Below, one piece after another: positions 8,632-18,247 of a DNA stretch of 64,000 bases (the first letter of the stretch is position 1; each line of letters opens with the position of its first letter). A model generated the notes under the pieces. The model did no database searches and was not told where the DNA came from. It was given only the letters and a program-made list of their open reading frames with translations. The stretch is from assembly GCF_000169175.1 (NCBI RefSeq), contig NZ_AAWS01000019.1, positions 83,892 to 147,891 on the forward strand, written 5' to 3'. Made by a program: the position numbers and the translations under genes. Source of the DNA: Microscilla marina ATCC 23134 (GTDB lineage: Bacteria > Bacteroidota > Bacteroidia > Cytophagales > Microscillaceae).

Positions 8632-9837
8632 ATGGAAGAGTTAAAACCTATAGTAAAAGAACTGGCTAAAAAATATGCAGAAGATATTCTGACTGACCGT
8701 AGGCATATTCATGCCAATCCAGAACTTTCTTTTGAAGAATACAAAACCGCAGAATATGTGGCCAATCGCCTGAAATCGTTTGGGCTTACCCCACAAGAGA
8801 AAGTGGCGAATACTGGGCTTACTGTATTGATAGAAGGCAAAAACCCTGAAAGTAAAACGGTAGCTTTGCGGGCCGATATGGACGCTTTGCCTATTACAGA
8901 AGCAAATGATGTTCCTTACAAGTCTACCAATGAGGGGGTAATGCATGCCTGTGGGCATGACGTACACACCTCGTCTTTGTTGGGCACTGCACGTATTTTG
9001 AGCGAGATGACAGATAGTTTTGAGGGAACATTGAAACTGATTTTTCAGCCGGGAGAAGAAAAAATCCCTGGTGGAGCATCTTTAATGATCAAAGACGGAG
9101 TACTCAAGGCTTTGAAGCATACACCAGCACCTAAAAGCATCATAGGCCAACACGTGATGCCATTTTTGCCAGTGGGTACCATTGGTTTCAGAGAGGGGTT
9201 ATATATGGCAAGTGCCGATGAAATTTACATTACTGTAAAAGGGAAAGGTGGGCATGGAGCAATGCCTGAGAAAATTATAGATCCAGTGTTGATCAGTTCG
9301 CATATAATGGTGGCTTTACAGCAAATTATTAGTCGCAACTGTGATCCTAAAACGCCTTCTGTACTTTCGTTTGGAAAGGTAGAAGCCAAGGGAGCTACCA
9401 ATATAATACCTGATGTGGTAAAGATAGCAGGAACTTTTAGAACTTATGATGAAGCTTGGCGGACAGAAGCACATAAACGCATGAAAAAAATGGGTGAAGG
9501 CATTGCTGAGGCAATGGGGGCTACTTGTGATTTTGACATTCATGTAGGTTACCCACACCTCAAAAACCACCCTGCGCTTACCCAACGTATGCGTCAGGCA
9601 GCCGAAACATATATGGGCAAAGAGAATGTAGTGAACCTTGATTTATGGATGGCAGCTGAAGATTTTGCTTATTACTCACAAGAAGTAGACGCTTGTTTTT
9701 ATCGTTTGGGTACGCGTAATGAATCTAAGGGGATAGTCTCGTCAGTACATACACCTACCTTTGATATTGACGAAGATGCGCTGGAAATAGGAGCAGGGCT
9801 AATGAGTTGGTTGGCGCTCAATGAATTGAAAGGTTAA
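8632..9837 (+). CDS. M20D amidohydrolase, copy 2
   Basis: This is a 401-residue paralog of the preceding gene with the same blocks: RADMDALPI, HACGHDVH (Cys107, His109, His112), FQPGEE (Glu142-Glu143), GKGGHGAMPE, AAEDFAYYS and SVHTPTFD. The two proteins align end to end without large gaps, which indicates tandem duplication and perhaps divergence of acyl or amino-acid preference. Differences lie in the substrate-side segments, for example EKIPGGASLMIKDGVLKAL and the LDLWMAAEDF region. It is cytosolic and shares an operon with copy 1. A hairpin follows 17 bases after the stop. Confidence 0.88.
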   Translation: MEELKPIVKELAKKYAEDILTDRRHIHANPELSFEEYKTAEYVANRLKSFGLTPQEKVANTGLTVLIEGKNPESKTVALRADMDALPITEANDVPYKSTNEGVMHACGHDVHTSSLLGTARILSEMTDSFEGTLKLIFQPGEEKIPGGASLMIKDGVLKALKHTPAPKSIIGQHVMPFLPVGTIGFREGLYMASADEIYITVKGKGGHGAMPEKIIDPVLISSHIMVALQQIISRNCDPKTPSVLSFGKVEAKGATNIIPDVVKIAGTFRTYDEAWRTEAHKRMKKMGEGIAEAMGATCDFDIHVGYPHLKNHPALTQRMRQAAETYMGKENVVNLDLWMAAEDFAYYSQEVDACFYRLGTRNESKGIVSSVHTPTFDIDEDALEIGAGLMSWLALNELKG

Positions 9838-9854
9838 TTAAAAAAGAATTGTAT

Positions 9855-9885
9855 CCCCTGACAAATATGAAGAGTTTGTCAGGGG
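9855..9885 (+). terminator. Hairpin after the amidohydrolase pair
   Basis: The perfect 11-bp stem CCCCTGACAAA with TTTGTCAGGGG and a 9-nt loop starts 17 bases after the stop. No T run follows, so it may act in mRNA end protection or factor-assisted termination. Confidence 0.6.
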
Positions 9886-10018
9886 AATGAGTTCAAAGGC
9901 TTGTAATACTTTTATGTAAAGTGTTAGGCAAGGAACAAATAACGACTTTAAAGCAAGCGCTTACAAAAAGTAACATTTATCTTCACACAATAATTTACCG
10001 AGTCATTACTTTTTTGCA

Positions 10019-10026
10019 TAATTTTG
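10019..10026 (+). promoter_or_regulatory. Candidate -7 box for the Na/Pi cotransporter gene
   Basis: TAATTTTG fits TAnnTTTG. It overlaps the TTG codon that would otherwise extend the downstream reading frame, which argues that translation begins at the ATG at 10132, about 105 bases downstream. No good -33 element is seen. Confidence 0.45.
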
Positions 10027-10131
10027 CAGCTTCAAAATGCTACTCAAAAAAAGCAGCATAGATTATCTGGTATTGCAAAACAGGGGAATGTCCTGCAATG
10101 CAAGTTAAACATTACTGTAGTAAGAACAAGT

Positions 10132-11334
10132 ATGGGTCGAATTAACCAAGAGAAGTCAGGTGTTTTAATAGTGCAATTGCTAGGGCTTATTTTTACTTTC
10201 TTGCTGGCTTTGCAACTATTAATATTGGCGTTTGATTTGTTGGGGCAGCGTTATGTAGAGCAAATCATTGTGGCTACTTCCAACCCTTTTATCAACTTGT
10301 TTATTGGGTTATTGGCAACAGCTATTATCCAAAGTAGTTCTACCATTACCTCATTAACTGTAGTAGCAGTAGCGGCAAATACTTTGAGCCTGGAAAGTGC
10401 CGTGTTTATTGTCATGGGGGCAAACATTGGAACAACAGTAACCAGTACCCTGGCATCGGTAAGCCATGTAAGTCAGCGAAAAGAGTTTCGAAAAGCAATC
10501 GCTGCGGCAACATTACACGATTTTTTCAATATTTTTACTACCCTCATACTTTTTCCTCTTGAGTATTATTTTGGGGTGTTGTCATCGCTTGCCCGTACTT
10601 TATCAGCGGCTATTCAAGGAGGAGTTCCTGGCGACCATCATCACATTCCAAATCCGTTGGGGCGTCTGTTTACCCCCATCACCCAAAGTATCAATAGTTT
10701 TCTTGGCAACAATAGTTTTATTACGCTTATCACAGGCTCAGTATTATTGTTTGTAGCAATACGCACGATTTCTTATTTGCTGAAACCTAAATGGGAAAAG
10801 CAAACTTCTAATGTATTGGAGCAAAGTCTGTTTGGGCATCCATTCAAAGCATTATTGTCAGGTACTGTCATCACCGGTATTATGCAGTCTAGCTCAGTGG
10901 TGTCTACTTTGATTGTGCCTATGGTAGCTACTAATAAGCTATCGTTAAGAAGGGTATTTCCTTTTATTATGGGAGCTAATTTGGGGACAACCTTTACAGC
11001 ATTGGTGGCGGCTTTTTCTAAATCTGAAACAGCCCTAAGTATTGCTTTTACCCATATTTTGTTCAACATTATTGGGGTCTTGTTGTTTTTTCCAGCTACT
11101 CCATTGCGCAATATACCCTTGTGGTTTGCCCGACGTTTGGGTAATGCTACTTTGCGTAATCGTTTGTATGGTTTTGCTTACATTATTCTTACCTTCTTTA
11201 TCATACCCTTTTTTCTGATTTTCTTCTCACAAAAACCTGTTATCAAGCAAAAAAAACCACCAAAAACACCTGCTATAATAAAGGCAAAAGAGGTACAAAA
11301 AAAAGAAGGGAAGTCAACGGAGAATATAAAATAA
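10132..11334 (+). CDS. Na+/phosphate cotransporter-like membrane protein (NptA/PF02690 family)
   Basis: From the ATG at 10132 the product has 400 residues (MGRINQEKSGVLIVQLLG). The open frame extends upstream to 10024, but only through a TTG inside a likely promoter. Two inverted-type repeats show the family hallmark: LATAIIQSSSTITSLTVV near residue 65 and GTVITGIMQSSSVVSTLIV near 250, each followed by a GANIGTT or GANLGTT motif. These QSSS repeats form the sodium and phosphate sites of type II Na/Pi cotransporters. About eight to nine membrane helices are apparent. The C-terminus is a lysine-rich cytosolic tail. Phosphate uptake is inferred from the family; some bacterial members transport other anions. 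Confidence 0.85.
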   Translation: MGRINQEKSGVLIVQLLGLIFTFLLALQLLILAFDLLGQRYVEQIIVATSNPFINLFIGLLATAIIQSSSTITSLTVVAVAANTLSLESAVFIVMGANIGTTVTSTLASVSHVSQRKEFRKAIAAATLHDFFNIFTTLILFPLEYYFGVLSSLARTLSAAIQGGVPGDHHHIPNPLGRLFTPITQSINSFLGNNSFITLITGSVLLFVAIRTISYLLKPKWEKQTSNVLEQSLFGHPFKALLSGTVITGIMQSSSVVSTLIVPMVATNKLSLRRVFPFIMGANLGTTFTALVAAFSKSETALSIAFTHILFNIIGVLLFFPATPLRNIPLWFARRLGNATLRNRLYGFAYIILTFFIIPFFLIFFSQKPVIKQKKPPKTPAIIKAKEVQKKEGKSTENIK

Positions 11335-11372
11335 CTTGTAAGGAGAAAGTGAGAGGGGTATAAAATAGAGTA

Positions 11373-11393
11373 GGGATGTACAATGTACATCCC
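11373..11393 (+). terminator. Small palindromic hairpin after the cotransporter
   Basis: GGGATGTACA and TGTACATCCC are perfect complements around a single base, 38 bases after the stop. There is no T run, so terminator function is uncertain; it could also be a protein-binding palindrome. Confidence 0.4.
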
Positions 11394-11454
11394 CACAATG
11401 AATCAATCAAAAATTAAACAATCTCTAAACTTAAAAAAACAAATCAAATCCACA

Positions 11455-11961
11455 CTATTTGTGTCTTTTCGCTAAGTGATTCGCCGCGTTGGCGTCTTCC
11501 TGTAGCTTTAATAACTTTTGTTTACTTATTTGAGCAACTCCGCAGGCTTGAGATTTTTCGCCTTTTTGGTTGGAAGGAGTTACCCTGAAATACACCTGTT
11601 TATTTATATTTTTTAGCAATTCTTTGGTGGTACTTAACTCAAAAGTGAGTGGTACATTTTGCAAAGATGCTTTATATCCTTTCTGAATACGCTGGGTTTT
11701 TATATTTTCCCATTTTTTTCCATCTATACTCTGGCTTAGTATTACCTGAGTAGTGGTTTTATCAAGGCTTACCAACAAATGGAGTACAAAGTGGGTTTGC
11801 CCCTGATAGTCTTGTACTGTATCAAATTCCTGATAACTTCGGTTATAAGCCGACTGATACTTTCTTGCTTTATTTTGTGCTTGTATTGAGTAAAAATTGC
11901 CTGCCAGTAACAATGTTATACAGGTAATCCAATACGACTTGGTATTATTTTTTTCTATCAT
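11455..11961 (-). CDS. Small secreted beta-sandwich-like protein, function unknown
   Basis: The chosen start at 11961 gives 168 residues and a good signal peptide (IEKNNTKSYWITCITLLL, then FYSIQAQ). The open frame extends upstream to 12060, but the extra 33 residues are polar and would bury the signal. The mature part alternates polar and hydrophobic residues (TTQVILSQSIDGKKWENIK; KQVYFRVTPSNQKGEKS), which resembles a fibronectin-type III or T9SS-associated beta sandwich, but I do not recognise a named family. The C-terminus is lysine- and alanine-rich. No functional assignment is possible. Confidence 0.6.
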   Translation of the reverse strand: MIEKNNTKSYWITCITLLLAGNFYSIQAQNKARKYQSAYNRSYQEFDTVQDYQGQTHFVLHLLVSLDKTTTQVILSQSIDGKKWENIKTQRIQKGYKASLQNVPLTFELSTTKELLKNINKQVYFRVTPSNQKGEKSQACGVAQISKQKLLKLQEDANAANHLAKRHK

Positions 11962-12400
11962 TTTTAGGCCATCATTTTTGTGAGCTCGTATAATTTCCGT
12001 TTGATCAATGCTTGGTTGAATATTTTCCTTTTGAATGTACATTTTTCCTTCAAGGAACATTACAAAGTTATGGGTTTAAATAGAAAGCAGGAAATTTTGT
12101 TTTATTGTTGTCTCGAAAGGCAAGTAAGAATTTGCACTAAAAAAATGCTTTTCAAAATTTGATGTGTTTATTTACCTTGAATCTGAAGCTTGAAAAAACA
12201 AAATAAATTACTGGCCGGGTAAAAAAAATACAAAAGCTTTTTGAAACCTCTTCTTTTTATTAAGTGTTTGATATATAGTGGTTTACTTGTTTTTTAACCC
12301 TTGCTTGGGTACATACTGTAGCCCTACAGTCCGTCGTTTGTTTGGGTAAGAAAAAAATAAAGCCGTTTTTAATTACACAAATGCTATTTTTTACAAAAAA
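11962..12400. other. Intergenic region between a minus and a plus gene, with a perfect palindrome
   Basis: This divergent 439-base gap must hold the promoters of the small secreted protein (minus) and pbpC (plus), but no convincing TAnnTTTG box was found. The only striking sequence is ACTGTAG-CC-CTACAGT at 12315-12330, a perfect 7-bp inverted repeat about 70 bases before the pbpC start. It could be an operator or a short hairpin. Confidence 0.4.
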
Positions 12401-14767
12401 ATGATAAAAAACTCTGGTGAAAACCACACAAATAGGTCATTTCGTCTGATAAAACTTATTAAGCGTTGCTGGAGGTATCGCCTGATAAGGCTGCCATTAC
12501 TTGGGACAATTGGAGCAATTGTGTTGTTTTTTATTCTACATTGGATATTCCCTTTGCGTGTAAAGATAGAGTACTCTCAATTGATGCTGGCAAAAAACGA
12601 TCAGGTATTGCATGCGTTTTTAACCTCTGACGATAAGTGGCGGATGAAAACTGAGCTTGATGAAATTATTCCTAAACTCAAAAAAGCCATCGTATACAAA
12701 GAAGATAAATATTTTTATAACCATTGGGGGGTAAACCCCATCGCTATAAGCAGGGCGTTGTTTAATAACATATTACAAGGACACAAAACATCGGGAGCGT
12801 CTACCATTACAATGCAGGTAGCCCGGTTGCTCTCGCCCAAAAAGCGTACGTATGCCAACAAAGTGATTGAGATGTTCCGGGCGCTTCAGTTGGAGTGGAA
12901 ATATTCAAAAGATGAAATATTGCAAATATACCTCAATCTGGTGCCTTATGGGGGCAATATAGAAGGAGTAAAAGCGGCCTCTTTGTTGTATTTTGGACGA
13001 ATGCCCCACCAATTGAGCCTTGCCCAAATCACTGCCTTGGCGATTATACCTAACCGCCCTACCTCTTGGGTAATAGGGCGCACCAACGAAGCTATAGTCA
13101 AAGCCCGCAACAAATGGCTTAAGCGTTTTGGCAAGGCCAATATCTATGAGCCAAGGTTTATCAAAGCAGCACTGGAAGAGCAACTTCAGGCTACAAGAAG
13201 CGAAGCCCCACACGAAGCCCAACACTTGGCGTATCGCTTACGTAGTCGTTATTCTACTGAATCGATCATTCGAACTACTATTGACAAATCTAAACAAGAT
13301 AAAATACAACAACTGGTAGCAAACTATGTACGTCGCCTTAAGGTAAAGGGTATTTACAATGCCTCGGTGTTGGTAATAAACAACCACACCAAGCAAGTAG
13401 AAGCTTATTTAGGTTCCCCGTTTTTTTATGATAAAAAACATGCGGGGCAGGTAGACGGAGTAAAAGCTGTACGTTCGCCAGGGAGTACCCTTAAGCCCTT
13501 GGTGTATGCCTTGGGTTTTGATCAGGGCAAGCTCACCCCTAAGTCTACAGTGGCCGATGTACCCATCAACTTGAATGGATACAGCCCCGAAAATTTTTAC
13601 AAAAAATTTAATGGGATAGTCAATATAGAAACTTCTTTGGCAAACTCGCTCAATATTCCGGCTGTAAAAGCCCTTAAAATGATAGGGGTACATTATTTTA
13701 TCAATAAGCTACGTGAGGCGAGGTTTGAACAAGTGGTAAAAGACGAGAAAAAGCTGGGGTACTCTATGATTTTAGGGGGATGTGGGGTTACGTTGGAAGA
13801 ACTCACCAACTTGTTTTCGGTATATAGCAATGGTGGGCGTTATACCAACTTATGTTATCTCAAAAGTGATACAATTACCACCAACCGAAAGTTGATTAGC
13901 TCTGCAGCAGCCTATGTAATTACCGAAAACCTGACCAAAGCCAATCGTCCTGACCTGCCTTCATCGTTTGAAAACACTATTCGTATTCCGAAAGTAGCCT
14001 GGAAAACAGGCACCTCTTATGGGCGGCGCGACGCCTGGAGTATAGGTTATAATGCCGCATACACCGTAGGTGTATGGGTGGGTAACTTTTCGGGCAATGG
14101 AGTCAAAAGCCTGGTAGGAGCAGAGGTGGCTACCCCTTTATTGTTTCAAGTGTTCAACGCTATTGACTATAACTCTAAAAAGGAATGGTTTAAAGCCCCC
14201 AAAGACTTAAAGGTTCGTTGGGTATGTGCCGAAACAGGTTTACCACCTAACAGTTTTTGCGAAAGTCAAGTCATAGACTATTACCTGCCATTGGTGTCTC
14301 CTACGCAAAAGTGTGACCATTTGAAAAAGGTTTTTGTATCGATCGATGGTAAAGAGTCTTACTGTGTGACGTGCCGAACCGAAGGTAAATTTAAAACGGT
14401 GCTTTATCCAAATCTTGCCCCTGAAATGGTGGCTTTTTATAATATGGAAGGCATTGCTTACCGCAAAATACCCCCGCATAACCCAAGGTGTACCAGGGTG
14501 TTTGAACATCCTGCGCCAGTCATTAACTCTTTGTCGACAAATAAAGAGTATATTGTAGATCGTGATGATCCCCCTGAGCTAATGCTGACTTGTATAGCTC
14601 ACAATGAGGTAAAAACTGTATATTGGTATATCAACGATCAGTTTTATAAGGCAGCAAGCCCCAACGATAAGGTGTTTTTTAAACCTACACGTGGTATGAT
14701 CAAGGTATCATGCAGCGACGATCAGGGCAAAAGTTCCAGTATTGGTATCAGGGTTTTGTATGAGTAG
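12401..14767 (+). CDS. pbpC: Penicillin-binding protein 1C (bifunctional transglycosylase/transpeptidase)
   Basis: The 788-residue protein has one N-terminal membrane helix (about 32-50) and a GT51 glycosyltransferase domain (about 80-260) with catalytic Glu101 in YKEDKYFYNHWG and the ASTITMQVARL and LEWKYSKDEILQIYLNLVPYG motifs. The transpeptidase follows with Ser362-Thr-Leu-Lys365 in SPGSTLKPLVYALG and the KTGTSYGRRDAW box. A C-terminal BiPBP_C-like domain with CAETGLPPNSFC and paired Cys marks PBP1C rather than PBP1A/B. It polymerises and cross-links peptidoglycan at the outer face of the inner membrane. In many bacteria pbpC lies beside an alpha-2-macroglobulin gene (yfhM); none is present here, and an LRR gene follows instead. 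Confidence 0.92.
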   Translation: MIKNSGENHTNRSFRLIKLIKRCWRYRLIRLPLLGTIGAIVLFFILHWIFPLRVKIEYSQLMLAKNDQVLHAFLTSDDKWRMKTELDEIIPKLKKAIVYKEDKYFYNHWGVNPIAISRALFNNILQGHKTSGASTITMQVARLLSPKKRTYANKVIEMFRALQLEWKYSKDEILQIYLNLVPYGGNIEGVKAASLLYFGRMPHQLSLAQITALAIIPNRPTSWVIGRTNEAIVKARNKWLKRFGKANIYEPRFIKAALEEQLQATRSEAPHEAQHLAYRLRSRYSTESIIRTTIDKSKQDKIQQLVANYVRRLKVKGIYNASVLVINNHTKQVEAYLGSPFFYDKKHAGQVDGVKAVRSPGSTLKPLVYALGFDQGKLTPKSTVADVPINLNGYSPENFYKKFNGIVNIETSLANSLNIPAVKALKMIGVHYFINKLREARFEQVVKDEKKLGYSMILGGCGVTLEELTNLFSVYSNGGRYTNLCYLKSDTITTNRKLISSAAAYVITENLTKANRPDLPSSFENTIRIPKVAWKTGTSYGRRDAWSIGYNAAYTVGVWVGNFSGNGVKSLVGAEVATPLLFQVFNAIDYNSKKEWFKAPKDLKVRWVCAETGLPPNSFCESQVIDYYLPLVSPTQKCDHLKKVFVSIDGKESYCVTCRTEGKFKTVLYPNLAPEMVAFYNMEGIAYRKIPPHNPRCTRVFEHPAPVINSLSTNKEYIVDRDDPPELMLTCIAHNEVKTVYWYINDQFYKAASPNDKVFFKPTRGMIKVSCSDDQGKSSSIGIRVLYE

Positions 14768-14825
14768 CTTTAGTGGCTTTATTATTGAAAAGAGGGTAAA
14801 TGTGACTGTATAACTATGATCAGCA

Positions 14826-17093
14826 ATGGATGCACAAGAAAAGAAGAATCTGCAAAAGCTTTTGTTGAGCGATGACCCTGCCAATGTGTTACTGGCTGTT
14901 CATTTGCTCTACTCTTATACTCTAGACGAAGATTTGTGGGCGGTTTTATTGTATATCCGCTTGAGCAATGCTTATGATAAAACCCTGACTCAGGAATTGT
15001 GGCGGTTGATTGTGAATAAGATGCCAGCCAAGAAAGTAGAGAAAAACCTTCACTTTCAAATTCGTTTCCAACATGCCAGCGCCAATCACGAGCTAACTAT
15101 GCTCACTACTTTTCATCAAACAATCCCTCTTAACCTACAACTATGCATTGAACTGCTGCTGGGCAATGCTGTCCCTGAACCCTCTCCCGTAAAACTGATA
15201 GAATACGCTAACTTTTGTTTAGAGCACAACTTAGCCCCTCAAAATATCCCCTCTTTTCAGAACTGTGTTTACCTAAGGTTATACAATCAATACCATCATA
15301 GTGTATATGCTCATTCGTTGGATGGGTTGACGGTATTTACCAATCTTAAAGAACTGACCATTAATAAAAGTGTAAAGCTCTACTTACCCGATCAGCTTGA
15401 TCAACTAAAGTACTTGGAAACGCTCTACTTGAATAACTGCTCGATAGATGAGTTTCCAAAAGTGATTTCACGCATTACTTCCTTAAAAAAACTACAGGTA
15501 TACCATTGTGCTTTGCCAAATATTGATGAGAATATCAGTAACCTGGTAAATTTAGAAGAGTTAAGGATTGCTTCGGCCAGGCTGACTCAACTGCCCGTTA
15601 GCTTGGGTAAGTTGCCAGCCATAAAGTATTTGGAGGTATCTGGGGCATTATTGACCACCTTGCCCAATATACTGGGGCAATGCTTTAGCTTAGATCAGTT
15701 AAATGTAGCAAACAATGAAATAAGGGCGTTGCCTGATAGCTTAGGGCAGCTTACCCAGCTAAAAACGTTGGATGTAAGTAATAACCTGCTCAATAGACTG
15801 CCCAATAGCATGACGGCTTGTAAGCTGCTTACAGTGCTTCATATTAAAAACAATCAGATAAAAACATTGCCTGCTGATATAGGTAAACTTGCTCATTTGA
15901 CATCGTTCAATGTAGAGCATAATCAACTAGGCAGTTTGCCTGAGAGTATTGCAGAGATAAGCACGTTGGGCAACTTGTTTTTGAATAACAACTACCTCAC
16001 AAGCTTGCCCAAACAATTGGGACAACTTAGTTGCTTGACCATGTTGTATGTCAACAATAACCAACTTACTCAACTGCCCGAAAGTATGGTGAGGTTGGTA
16101 AACCTCAGGTATTTGTTGTTAAAGAGGAATAAACTCCGTATGCTGCCAAAGAATATTGGACAGTGGCGAAACTTAGAAGTAATCAATCTTAATCACAACC
16201 AGTTTGATCATATACCCGAAACTTTGTTTGATTTGCCCAAGCTTCAGGGCGTAAATATTAGAAACAATCGAGTAGCCTTCATTCCTTCCAATGTAGGCAA
16301 GGCAACCAATTTGCGCAACCTGAACGTGAGTGAAAACTGTATAAGAGTATTGCCTGCTTCCATAGGGAAACTGGGTACACACCTGGCAAGTTTACACTTG
16401 GCTAAAAACCAATTGACTCAGGTACCTGAAGAAATTGGTAATTTGCTGCACTTAGTGACACTCGACCTAAGTCATAATCAACTTACTGAACTGCCAACAA
16501 GCATTACCCAACTAGAAAATCTACAGGAGCTTTATTTGAACAATAACCAGCTGAAGGCTTTACCTGCAGCACTTAGTCGGTTGAAAAACCTCCGGGTGTT
16601 GAAAGTAGACCATAATCAATTGAAGGAATTGTCTAAAGGTTTAGATCAATTACCTTTTTTAAAGATATTGACTGCTGCACATAATCAACTGGAGACATTG
16701 CCTGTAAACTTTACCCGTAGCAGCCAATTGCACCAGTTGGTGCTGTCACACAACCAGCTCAATGTATTGCCCAGTGATATGGGAGATTTGAATAATTTGG
16801 TTTTGTTAGATTTGCAGGGGAATGTACTGACTGACTTACCAGAAAGTCTGAAGCAGTGCCGAAAACTAAAAAAGTTATTGCTCAATGACAATCAGTTGAA
16901 AAGTATAAAGGTAGAGGGGTGGCAGGAGCTTCAGTACCTGGCATTGAAAAATAACCAAATTGCTGTTTTGCCCGAAAACCTGCACCAGTTGATAGGGCTT
17001 AGAACCTTGTATTTGAATAACAACCCCATTACAGCCATAGGAAAGAAAAGCCTACAGAAATTATTTAGAAAGCACACCAACGTATTGGTGTAA
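14826..17093 (+). CDS. Large leucine-rich repeat protein
   Basis: Of the 755 residues, the first 150 or so are helical and not LRR. The rest is about 24 leucine-rich repeats of 22-24 residues with the pattern LxxLPxxLxxLxxLxxLxLxxNxL (for example LTSLPKQLGQLSCLTMLYVNNNQ). This is the bacterial LPx type, forming a solenoid for protein binding. There is no signal peptide, membrane helix or T9SS tail, so it should be cytosolic unless exported in an unknown way. It lies 58 bases after pbpC on the same strand and may be co-transcribed. The partner is unknown. The repeats make the gene prone to copy-number change. Confidence 0.85.
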   Translation: MDAQEKKNLQKLLLSDDPANVLLAVHLLYSYTLDEDLWAVLLYIRLSNAYDKTLTQELWRLIVNKMPAKKVEKNLHFQIRFQHASANHELTMLTTFHQTIPLNLQLCIELLLGNAVPEPSPVKLIEYANFCLEHNLAPQNIPSFQNCVYLRLYNQYHHSVYAHSLDGLTVFTNLKELTINKSVKLYLPDQLDQLKYLETLYLNNCSIDEFPKVISRITSLKKLQVYHCALPNIDENISNLVNLEELRIASARLTQLPVSLGKLPAIKYLEVSGALLTTLPNILGQCFSLDQLNVANNEIRALPDSLGQLTQLKTLDVSNNLLNRLPNSMTACKLLTVLHIKNNQIKTLPADIGKLAHLTSFNVEHNQLGSLPESIAEISTLGNLFLNNNYLTSLPKQLGQLSCLTMLYVNNNQLTQLPESMVRLVNLRYLLLKRNKLRMLPKNIGQWRNLEVINLNHNQFDHIPETLFDLPKLQGVNIRNNRVAFIPSNVGKATNLRNLNVSENCIRVLPASIGKLGTHLASLHLAKNQLTQVPEEIGNLLHLVTLDLSHNQLTELPTSITQLENLQELYLNNNQLKALPAALSRLKNLRVLKVDHNQLKELSKGLDQLPFLKILTAAHNQLETLPVNFTRSSQLHQLVLSHNQLNVLPSDMGDLNNLVLLDLQGNVLTDLPESLKQCRKLKKLLLNDNQLKSIKVEGWQELQYLALKNNQIAVLPENLHQLIGLRTLYLNNNPITAIGKKSLQKLFRKHTNVLV

Positions 17094-17100
17094 GAACATA

Positions 17101-17136
17101 AAAAAAGTGGCTAACTGTGCAGTTAGCCACTTTTTT
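17101..17136. terminator. Bidirectional terminator between the LRR and thioredoxin-like genes
   Basis: A 16-bp perfect stem, AAAAAAGTGGCTAACT with AGTTAGCCACTTTTTT and loop GTGC, lies between convergent genes, with A and T runs on both sides. It can terminate both transcripts. Confidence 0.9.
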
Positions 17137-18009
17137 TTATTTTTTCTTATCAAACTGTTTTTGTAACTTTTCGATGATTTTTTCTGATTTGGTCTTGGGC
17201 ATTACCGGATCAAGCTTACGCAAAACACTAAATAGTTGCTGCAATGCTTTAGTATCTTTTTGCTTAAACGATTGTTCATATAAATTGTCTAGTATACCTA
17301 CAGCTACATTAATGGCACGGTTGCCATATTCATCTTTGAAGTCTTGAGTATGGGCAAGAAAGTACTTAAACTCTCTAGACTCAGGGTCGCGGGTATAAGA
17401 CGTCATAATTTTGAACACATTTTTGTCATACAGCAACTCTTTATCGGTTACTTTTTTGAAGTAATTTTTTGCTACACTTGCTTCGGCATTATCTACAGCA
17501 GCCAGGTATTTAGTCAAAAACTCCTTACTACGATCCCCTTTTGCAAATTTTTCGTGTAAAGCAGGAATCTCCAGAGCACTTTTACCTACTTCAATAAATT
17601 CGGTAGGTTTCATATACCCTAGTTTTTTGTACACCAATTTACCCTCACCGTCTACAAACAAGTAAGTAGGCATGGCAGTCACTTTGTATTTAGACGCAAT
17701 AGGGCGTCCCGTCGTAGAGTCTACATCAATTTTTACTGGAATAAAATTTTTGTTGTAATAATCGCCTACTTCTTTTTTAGTGAATACATTTTTGTCCATC
17801 ATTTTGCAGGGGCCACACCAAGTGGCGTAAGCATCTATAAAAAGTAATTTTTTTGTCTTTTTGGCTTTTGCCAAAGCTTCGTCCCAACTGCCTTTAAAAA
17901 ACTGAATGCCTTGCTTATCTTCTGTAATAGGGTCTTGGGCTATAGCCAATTGGCTGACTGTAACCAAGACAATGACTAATAGGAGTGAGTTTTGAATAGT
18001 TCTTTTCAT
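17137..18009 (-). CDS. Secreted thioredoxin-fold protein
   Basis: The 290 residues begin with a signal peptide (MKRTIQNSLLLVIVLVTVSQ, cut near AIAQ). A thioredoxin domain follows with the redox pair Cys65-Gly-Pro-Cys68 in DAYATWCGPCKMMD and the cis-proline segment KVTAMPTYLFVDGEG. The C-terminal 140 residues form an extra helical domain (SALEIPALHEKF onwards) seen in some Bacteroidota thioredoxin-like proteins. It probably acts as a periplasmic disulphide reductase or isomerase. The substrate is not apparent; the neighbours (LRR, gldG) do not suggest one. It shares the terminator at 17101-17136 with the convergent LRR gene. Confidence 0.88.
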   Translation of the reverse strand: MKRTIQNSLLLVIVLVTVSQLAIAQDPITEDKQGIQFFKGSWDEALAKAKKTKKLLFIDAYATWCGPCKMMDKNVFTKKEVGDYYNKNFIPVKIDVDSTTGRPIASKYKVTAMPTYLFVDGEGKLVYKKLGYMKPTEFIEVGKSALEIPALHEKFAKGDRSKEFLTKYLAAVDNAEASVAKNYFKKVTDKELLYDKNVFKIMTSYTRDPESREFKYFLAHTQDFKDEYGNRAINVAVGILDNLYEQSFKQKDTKALQQLFSVLRKLDPVMPKTKSEKIIEKLQKQFDKKK

Positions 18010-18247
18010 AATAGAGTAAAATTAAAAATATGCAACCAAATGCCTCACTTGAGTCTTTGGTTTTTTAACACTTTATTAATTATAAGTACCGGGGCAGATT
18101 GCTTGCGGCTACTTAATAATGATTATTTAAAAGAAAACGTGTATACGAAGTGCAAAAGTGTGGCTATCGCCAAACTATGCCTTTATTAATTTGATAAACA
18201 GACTTTCAAGACCTAAAGTTTAGGTAAGAGTGGCTAATAACATTTTA

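Noticed and set aside
10024..10131. Upstream part of the cotransporter frame
   Set aside because: It relies on a TTG inside a -7 box and adds residues unlike the family; the ATG at 10132 is preferred.
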